This document shows positions 59,271 to 64,000 of a stretch of DNA of 64,000 nucleotides, piece after piece. A model generated the notes under the pieces. That model was not told the origin of the DNA and searched no databases. It saw only the letters and a program-made list of their open reading frames with translations. Position 1 is the first letter of the stretch, and every line of letters begins with the position of its first letter. The DNA is taken from the NCBI RefSeq assembly GCF_002797435.1, contig NZ_PGEN01000001.1, positions 1-64,000 of the forward strand. The letters run 5' to 3'. The DNA is from Sphingomonas koreensis (GTDB taxonomy: Bacteria > Pseudomonadota > Alphaproteobacteria > Sphingomonadales > Sphingomonadaceae). The position numbers were made by a program, and so were the translations under genes.

Positions 59271-61016
59271 TCACACCAGCGCCTTGGCTTCGTCGTCCAT
59301 CTCGCCGGAAACCTCGGCGGACTGGAGCAGCATGTCGGTATGGGCGGCGCCCGACGGGATCATCGGGAAGCAGTTGGCGAGCTTCGCCACGCGGCAATCG
59401 ACGATCACCGGCCCGTCATGGGCCAGCATCGCGGCGATGCCGTCATCGAGCTGATCCTTGCCCTCGATGCGAATGCCCTCCCAGCCATAGGCTTCGCCAA
59501 GCTTCACAAAGTCTGGCAGCGCGTCGCTGTAACTCTCTGAATAACGGCTGGAATAGGTCAACTCCTGCCACTGCCGCACCATCCCCATATATTCGTTGTT
59601 GAGGATGAAGATCTTGACCGGCAGGCGGTACTGGGTCGCGGTCGCCAGCTCCTGGATGTTCATCTGGATGCTGGCTTCGCCCGCGATGTCGATCACCAGC
59701 GCGTCCGGATGACCCAGCTGCGCGCCGATCGCGGCGGGCAGGCCATAGCCCATCGTGCCGAGACCGCCGCTCGTCAGCCATTTGTTGGGGCTTTCGAAAT
59801 GGAAGTGCTGCGCGGCCCACATCTGGTGCTGGCCGACCTCGGTGGTGATGATCGGGGCCTGGTCCCTGGTCGCCTCCCACAGCGCACGGATCGCGCGTTG
59901 CGGCATGATCTCGTTGCTGTCCTCGGGGAAGTCGAGGCACTTGACCGCACGCCAGCCCTCGATCCGGCTCCACCATTCGGAGAGGTCCGGCCTGGGATGC
60001 TGACGTGCTTTCCAGATGCGGATCATGTCTTCGAGCGCGTGGCCGACATCGGCGACGATCGGCAGGTCGACGCGCACGGTCTTGTTCATCGACGAGCGGT
60101 CGATATCGATATGGATTTTCCGCGCATGCGGCGCAAAGGCATCGAGACGGCCGGTCACGCGATCGTCGAACCGCGCGCCGATCGCGACGATCAAATCGGC
60201 CTGGTTCATCGCGTAATTGGCTTCGTAGGTGCCGTGCATCCCCAGCATGCCGAGCCACTGGTCGGACGATGCCGGGAAGGCGCCCAGGCCCATCAGCGTC
60301 GAGGTAACCGGCGCGCCGGTGATCCGGGCCAGCTCGCGCAGCAGCTGCGACGCCTGCGGGCCCGAGTTGATGACCCCGCCGCCGGTGTAGAAGACCGGAC
60401 GCTCGGCTGCGGCCAGCATCTCGACCGCCGATTCGATCAGCGCCTTGTCGGCCTTGACCTGCGGGCGATAGGTCTTGTGCTGGATCGGGCCGGGCTTGCT
60501 GTAGCGTGCCGTCGCGATCTGGACGTCCTTGGGAATGTCGATCACCACCGGGCCGGGGCGGCCCGACGTGGCGATGTGGAACGCCTCATGGACGATGCTG
60601 CCCAGATGCGCCGGGTCCTTCACCAGATAGTTGTGCTTGGTGCAGTGACGGGTGATGCCGACCGTGTCCGCTTCCTGGAACGCATCCGATCCGATCAGGT
60701 GCGAGGGCACCTGTCCGGTGATGACGACCATCGGGATCGAATCCATCAGCGCGTCGGTGATGCCGGTGACGGCATTGGTCGCGCCCGGGCCGGAGGTGAC
60801 GAGCACCACGCCCGGCTTCCCCGTGGCGCGGGCATAGCCCTCCGCCGCATGGGTCGCCGCCTGCTCGTGGCGGACGAGGATGTGCCTAATCTTCGTCTGC
60901 TGGAAAATCGCGTCGTAAATCGGAAGTACAGCGCCCCCAGGATAGCCGAAGATGACTTCCACACCGAGGTCGTTGAACGCCTCGATCAGGATGTCTGCTC
61001 CGCTTTTCTCGGTCAC
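59271..61016 (-). CDS. ilvB: acetolactate synthase large (catalytic) subunit
   Basis: IlvB (581 aa) is the thiamine-diphosphate enzyme that joins pyruvate units in branched-chain amino acid synthesis. Landmarks: EVIFGYPGGAVLPIYDAIF, the catalytic Glu in ILVRHEQAATHAAEGYARAT, VLVTSGPGATNAVTGI, and the ThDP motif from DIAGEASIQMNIQEL to FILNNEYMGMVRQWQELTYS. The start is a GTG at 61016, preceded by AAGGAGA with 6 bases of spacing. It leads the ilvBNC set on the minus strand. Confidence 0.97.
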   Translation of the reverse strand: MTEKSGADILIEAFNDLGVEVIFGYPGGAVLPIYDAIFQQTKIRHILVRHEQAATHAAEGYARATGKPGVVLVTSGPGATNAVTGITDALMDSIPMVVITGQVPSHLIGSDAFQEADTVGITRHCTKHNYLVKDPAHLGSIVHEAFHIATSGRPGPVVIDIPKDVQIATARYSKPGPIQHKTYRPQVKADKALIESAVEMLAAAERPVFYTGGGVINSGPQASQLLRELARITGAPVTSTLMGLGAFPASSDQWLGMLGMHGTYEANYAMNQADLIVAIGARFDDRVTGRLDAFAPHARKIHIDIDRSSMNKTVRVDLPIVADVGHALEDMIRIWKARQHPRPDLSEWWSRIEGWRAVKCLDFPEDSNEIMPQRAIRALWEATRDQAPIITTEVGQHQMWAAQHFHFESPNKWLTSGGLGTMGYGLPAAIGAQLGHPDALVIDIAGEASIQMNIQELATATQYRLPVKIFILNNEYMGMVRQWQELTYSSRYSESYSDALPDFVKLGEAYGWEGIRIEGKDQLDDGIAAMLAHDGPVIVDCRVAKLANCFPMIPSGAAHTDMLLQSAEVSGEMDDEAKALV

Positions 61017-61068
61017 TGTACGTCTCCTTCCAGTTTTTCCGCACCGCAATAGCGGTTTGGGAATGGCG

Positions 61069-61097
61069 CTGCTATGCGTATGAAAACTACGTGTCAA
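61069..61097 (-). promoter_or_regulatory. possible ilvB promoter and leader hairpin
   Basis: On the minus strand, TTGACA (61097-61092) and TAGCAG (61074-61069) are spaced by 17 bases, a good -35 with a fair -10. Between this and the ilvB start, ACCGC-AATA-GCGGT (61043-61056) can form a small hairpin. I see no leader peptide rich in Ile, Leu or Val, so classical attenuation is not supported. Confidence 0.5.
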
Positions 61098-61106
61098 GCT
61101 GAAAGA

Positions 61107-62030
61107 TTATAAGAATCGTGCAAAATGATCGGCTTGTTTGGAAATATCTGTCGAGTCAGTTTGGGGCCAATCCGCCGGCGGCTGGTTTCGCAGCCAGGTA
61201 TATTGCCGTTTTGCATATTGCCGCGTTGCTGCCTGCGCACGCTCCAGCGCCTCGTCCCGATCGAGCGAACCCTCTAGAAACGCTGCGATTTCCGCGACTC
61301 CGATGGCGCGGCGCACCGGTGCGTTCGCCGGGATGTCGCTGCGTTGCAGCAGGTCTTCGACCTCCTCGATCGCCCCGTCGTCGAACATCGCGCTCAGGCG
61401 ACGATCGCAACGTTCCGCGAGCCAGGCGCGGTCGGGCAGAAGGATCAGCGGCGCGAGGTCGATGGCATCGGCGATCCCGCCGACGCGCTCGTCCTGCCAG
61501 TCGGCAAGCGTGCGGCCGGTCGAGCGTACGACTTCGAGTGCACGGCCGACGCGCGTCGTGTCGGCGGGGTTGAGGCGCTTGGCGGCTTCGGGATCGGCCT
61601 GTACGAGCTGGCGATAGCTCTCCGCTACCGGCAGCGCACGAACTTCGGCACGGATCGCCGGATCGATCTCCGGCACCGGTGCGATCCCGTCGAGCAGGGT
61701 GCGGATATACATGCCGGTCCCGCCTGCGAGGATCGGCAGACTGCCGCGGTCATGCGCTGCGGCGATCTCGGCCTTCGCCTCCCCGGCCCAGCGTGCCGCC
61801 GAATAGTCTTCGGTCCCCGCGACATGGCCGAACAGCCGGTGCGGCGCCTGCGCTTCCTCTTCGGGCGAGGGCCGTGCGCTCAGCACGCGGAGCTCGGCAT
61901 AGACCTGCGCCGAATCCGCGTTGATCACCGTGCCGCCGCTGCGCCGCGCAAGCGCGATCGCCAAAGCGGACTTGCCGCTGGCGGTCGGGCCTGCAATGAG
62001 CGCGACCTTCGGCCGGGCAGGAGGGTTCAT
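61107..62030 (-). CDS. miaA: tRNA dimethylallyltransferase
   Basis: MiaA (307 aa) adds a dimethylallyl group to A37 of tRNAs that read UNN codons. The P loop is [20 protein letters not shown], followed by [60 protein letters not shown] and [20 protein letters not shown], then [14 protein letters not shown] near the end. The ATG at 62030 overlaps the ATG of serB on the other strand by two bases (CATG). A GTG at 62042 is also in frame. Its promoter must lie within serB. Confidence 0.95.
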   Translation of the reverse strand: MNPPARPKVALIAGPTASGKSALAIALARRSGGTVINADSAQVYAELRVLSARPSPEEEAQAPHRLFGHVAGTEDYSAARWAGEAKAEIAAAHDRGSLPILAGGTGMYIRTLLDGIAPVPEIDPAIRAEVRALPVAESYRQLVQADPEAAKRLNPADTTRVGRALEVVRSTGRTLADWQDERVGGIADAIDLAPLILLPDRAWLAERCDRRLSAMFDDGAIEEVEDLLQRSDIPANAPVRRAIGVAEIAAFLEGSLDRDEALERAQAATRQYAKRQYTWLRNQPPADWPQTDSTDISKQADHFARFL

Positions 62031-62970
62031 GTTTGTCGCCACTTTGATTGCTGACGGCGGGGTCGATGGCAGTTTCCTATCGGAAATCGCGCATCAGTTC
62101 GACATAGACTGTACGGCAGGCAAGCTAAGCGCACCTATCGCGTTGATCGACGAGGGCTATGCCGGCGATTTCTTCTTCTCGCCGTCTGACGGCTTTGCCG
62201 CGAGCGACTGCGCATCGCTCGCTGAATCGATCCGCGACCGGGCCGAAGCGGTCGCACGGGCTGGCTTTGGCCGCGAGCTGAAGCTCGACGTTGTCGTGCA
62301 GCCCGTCGCGAACCGCCGCAAACGCCTGATCGTCGCCGACATGGATTCGACCATGATCACGGTCGAGTGCATCGACGAACTGGCCGACTATGCCGGCATC
62401 AAGGCGCAGATCGCCGAAGTGACCGAGGCAGCGATGCGGGGCGAGCTCGACTTTGCCGAAGCGCTCGATGCGCGGGTCGCGCTGCTGAAAGGGCTGGGCG
62501 CCGACGCGATCGACCGCTGCCTTGCCGAGCGCGTGCAGCTGATGCCCGGTGCGCGGACGCTGGTGCAGACGATGAAGGCGAACGGCGCGACTGCGATCCT
62601 CGTCTCGGGCGGTTTCACCCGCTTCGCGCAGCCGGTTGGGGAACAGATCGGCTTCGATCGGGTGATCGCGAACGAGCTGCTGATCGAGGGCGGAGCGCTG
62701 ACCGGCGCCGTGACCAAGCCGATCGTCGATTCCACGACCAAGGAAACGACTCTGCTCGGCGCGATGGCCGAACTCGGCCTCGATGAGAGCGCCACGCTTG
62801 CCGTGGGTGACGGCGCCAATGATCTCGCGATGATCAAGAAGGCAGGGCTTGGCGTCGCCTATCACGCCAAGCCGATCGTCGCGGCCGCCGCGGGCGCGCG
62901 GATCGATCACAACGACCTGACGGCCCTGCTCTATGCGCAAGGCATTCCGCGGAGCGAGTGGATCGACTGA
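62029..62970 (+). CDS. serB: phosphoserine phosphatase
   Basis: SerB (313 aa) removes the phosphate from phosphoserine in the last step of serine synthesis. The N-terminal 90 residues are an ACT-like regulatory region. The HAD core has nucleophile motif [20 protein letters not shown], motif [16 protein letters not shown] and the C-terminal [21 protein letters not shown] strong ribosome site, AGGAGGG, ends 3-4 bases before the ATG at 62029. This start codon overlaps the miaA start codon on the opposite strand. Confidence 0.96.
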   Translation: MFVATLIADGGVDGSFLSEIAHQFDIDCTAGKLSAPIALIDEGYAGDFFFSPSDGFAASDCASLAESIRDRAEAVARAGFGRELKLDVVVQPVANRRKRLIVADMDSTMITVECIDELADYAGIKAQIAEVTEAAMRGELDFAEALDARVALLKGLGADAIDRCLAERVQLMPGARTLVQTMKANGATAILVSGGFTRFAQPVGEQIGFDRVIANELLIEGGALTGAVTKPIVDSTTKETTLLGAMAELGLDESATLAVGDGANDLAMIKKAGLGVAYHAKPIVAAAAGARIDHNDLTALLYAQGIPRSEWID

Positions 62971-62974
62971 CGGC

Positions 62975-63955
62975 CTAGTTCCGTACCGGCACGCACGAAC
63001 CGACACCCCGGCAAGCGCCGCTCGCTTCGGCGTTGGACGCGAAGGGTCCGACCAGCACGCGGGTGAGCTTGCCCGCCTTCACGTACGAGATCTGCCGTCC
63101 CGGGAAGCGACCGCTCATCTGCGCGCCGAGCCGGCGGGCGTTGCCGGGATCGCCGAACGCGCCGAGCTGGAGCTTCCAGCCGCCGTCGCGCACGGCAGCC
63201 GGTCGAGCCGGCGCAGGCTGTGGTGCGGGCGCTGCTTGCCGCGGCGCGGGACGCACGATGGGCGGGGCAGGGCGCACCTCCGTGGTCTGCAGCGGGCGAT
63301 CCTGCGGTCTGGCGGGAGGATCGGTACGGGCAACCGGGTTCGCGGGGCGTGAAACGGGCGGCGGCGTGGCCATCGCGACCTGCGGACGCCCGGCGTCGCG
63401 CTCATATTGCCGCGCCAGCTCCAGACCCTTCTGACGGTCCGCCAGCGAGATATGCCGGTCCATCTGCGCCTGCGCACTGGATGCCTGCTGCATCCCTTGT
63501 GCCGCGGCGCGGACGGTGAGCGCATAGGCGCGTACCCAGTCGCGCTCCACACCGTCGCCGTTGAAGTACATTGTGCCGAGAACATATTGCGCGCGCTGTT
63601 CGCCGCGGCTCGCGGCCTTTTGGAGCCATTCGGCCGCCTGCGCCCGCTTGTTGTTCTCGAACAGGGTCAGGCCGTAGCTTTCCTCGGCCTGCGGATGGCC
63701 CTGCAACGCGGCCTTGCGATACCATTCCTCCGCCGTGGCGAGATCGACGGGCACGCCGCGGCCGAGCTTATAGGCCTGGCCGAGATTGAACTGCGCATCG
63801 GCATCGCCCTTCGCGGCCGGGCCGCGCCATTCGGCGAGCGCCTTCTTGTAGTCGCCGCGCTGCCAGGCATCGACGCCCGCCTTGACGTCAGCCAGTGCCG
63901 GAGCGCCAGGCAGCGCCGCCGCCGCAAGCAGGATCGCCCATGAAATCTTACGCAT
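62975..63955 (-). CDS. Sel1-repeat protein with C-terminal SPOR domain
   Basis: A 326-aa secreted protein. The signal peptide is SWAILLAAAALPGAPALA. Residues 22-170 hold Sel1-like units (AQFNLGQAYKLGRGVPVDLA; EESYGLTLFENNKRAQAAEW; AQYVLGTMYFNGDGVERDWV). A Pro-rich linker of about 70 residues follows, then a SPOR domain (WKLQLGAFGDPGNARRLGAQ, VLVGPFASNAEASGACR), which binds denuded peptidoglycan. This suggests a periplasmic cell-wall protein acting at the division site. It is convergent with serB, 4 bases apart. Confidence 0.9.
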   Translation of the reverse strand: MRKISWAILLAAAALPGAPALADVKAGVDAWQRGDYKKALAEWRGPAAKGDADAQFNLGQAYKLGRGVPVDLATAEEWYRKAALQGHPQAEESYGLTLFENNKRAQAAEWLQKAASRGEQRAQYVLGTMYFNGDGVERDWVRAYALTVRAAAQGMQQASSAQAQMDRHISLADRQKGLELARQYERDAGRPQVAMATPPPVSRPANPVARTDPPARPQDRPLQTTEVRPAPPIVRPAPRQAAPAPQPAPARPAAVRDGGWKLQLGAFGDPGNARRLGAQMSGRFPGRQISYVKAGKLTRVLVGPFASNAEASGACRGVGSCVPVRN

Positions 63956-64000
63956 ACCGCCAGTCCCCGGTCACATCGGCACCGCTTGGATAATGCCAGT

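Noticed and set aside
61017-61106. Leader-peptide attenuator before ilvB
   Set aside because: No short ORF with consecutive Ile, Leu or Val codons and no terminator/antiterminator pair can be seen, only a 5-base-pair hairpin.

Overview
The window is GC-rich chromosomal DNA from an alphaproteobacterium, most likely a Sphingomonas or close sphingomonad. I infer this from the rpoD-dnaG order, the eno-ftsB-pdhA-pdhB block with a lipoyl domain fused to PdhB, TrmFO, a UrcA-family protein, DUF4170, the ATPase-inhibitor zeta (DUF1476)-bolA-grxD cluster, and many REP-like hairpins. It is ordinary chromosome: no prophage, plasmid, insertion sequence or CRISPR array is visible. Almost every base lies in a gene, and many genes overlap by 1-4 bases.

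Layout. 1-3.3 kb: rpoD (5' end only), dnaG and two small secreted proteins, all minus strand and all broken by single-base indels that look like sequencing errors. 3.3-9.3 kb: a GatB/YqeY protein, then carA, a small coupled ORF, carB and greA. 9.4-11.2 kb: DUF4170 and a four-gene membrane/stress-type operon. 11.3-15.6 kb: eno, ftsB, pdhA, pdhB. 15.6-19.0 kb: three Tad-type pseudopilin or surface genes, one with a von Willebrand A domain. 19.1-22.8 kb: a squalene/phytoene-synthase-like protein, an EF-hand protein, trmFO, a YhhN protein and a membrane protein. 22.8-25.7 kb: a desaturase/SRPBCC/GbsR-type regulator/VOC locus with two copies of one dyad operator. 25.7-29 kb: GNAT, a second VOC, DUF488, Lrp, LysE, DUF952. 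29-33.4 kb: gyrA and a TPR-like secreted protein. 33.4-39.2 kb: Lrp, a degenerate histidine kinase, a polysaccharide deacetylase, two tRNAs and a LytS/LytTR pair. 39.2-44.9 kb: UrcA, a small lipoprotein, an M28 peptidase, ettA, a TIR-like protein and DoxX. 45-50.7 kb: nadA, a membrane protein, DUF4230, an MBL hydrolase and a BlaR1-like M56/BlaI pair. 51-57.4 kb: a glycosyltransferase, grxD-bolA-DUF1476, nadC, a membrane protein, RNase T2, DUF4112 and an orphan ABC solute-binding lipoprotein. 57.5-64 kb: ilvC, ilvN, ilvB (order ilvBNC on the minus strand), miaA, serB and a Sel1/SPOR protein.

Most of the content is core metabolism: pyrimidine/arginine (carAB), glycolysis to acetyl-CoA (eno, pdhAB), NAD (nadA, nadC), branched-chain amino acids (ilvBNC), serine (serB), tRNA modification (trmFO, miaA) and replication or topology (dnaG, gyrA). 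The points most worth a second look are the TIR-like protein beside DoxX, the duplicated GbsR-type operator that ties four genes together, the four-cysteine ORF coupled between carA and carB, the M56 protein with hendecad repeats and paired BlaI-type operators, the histidine kinase that has lost its ATP-binding boxes, the Ca-loop pseudopilin, and the overlapping start codons of miaA and serB.
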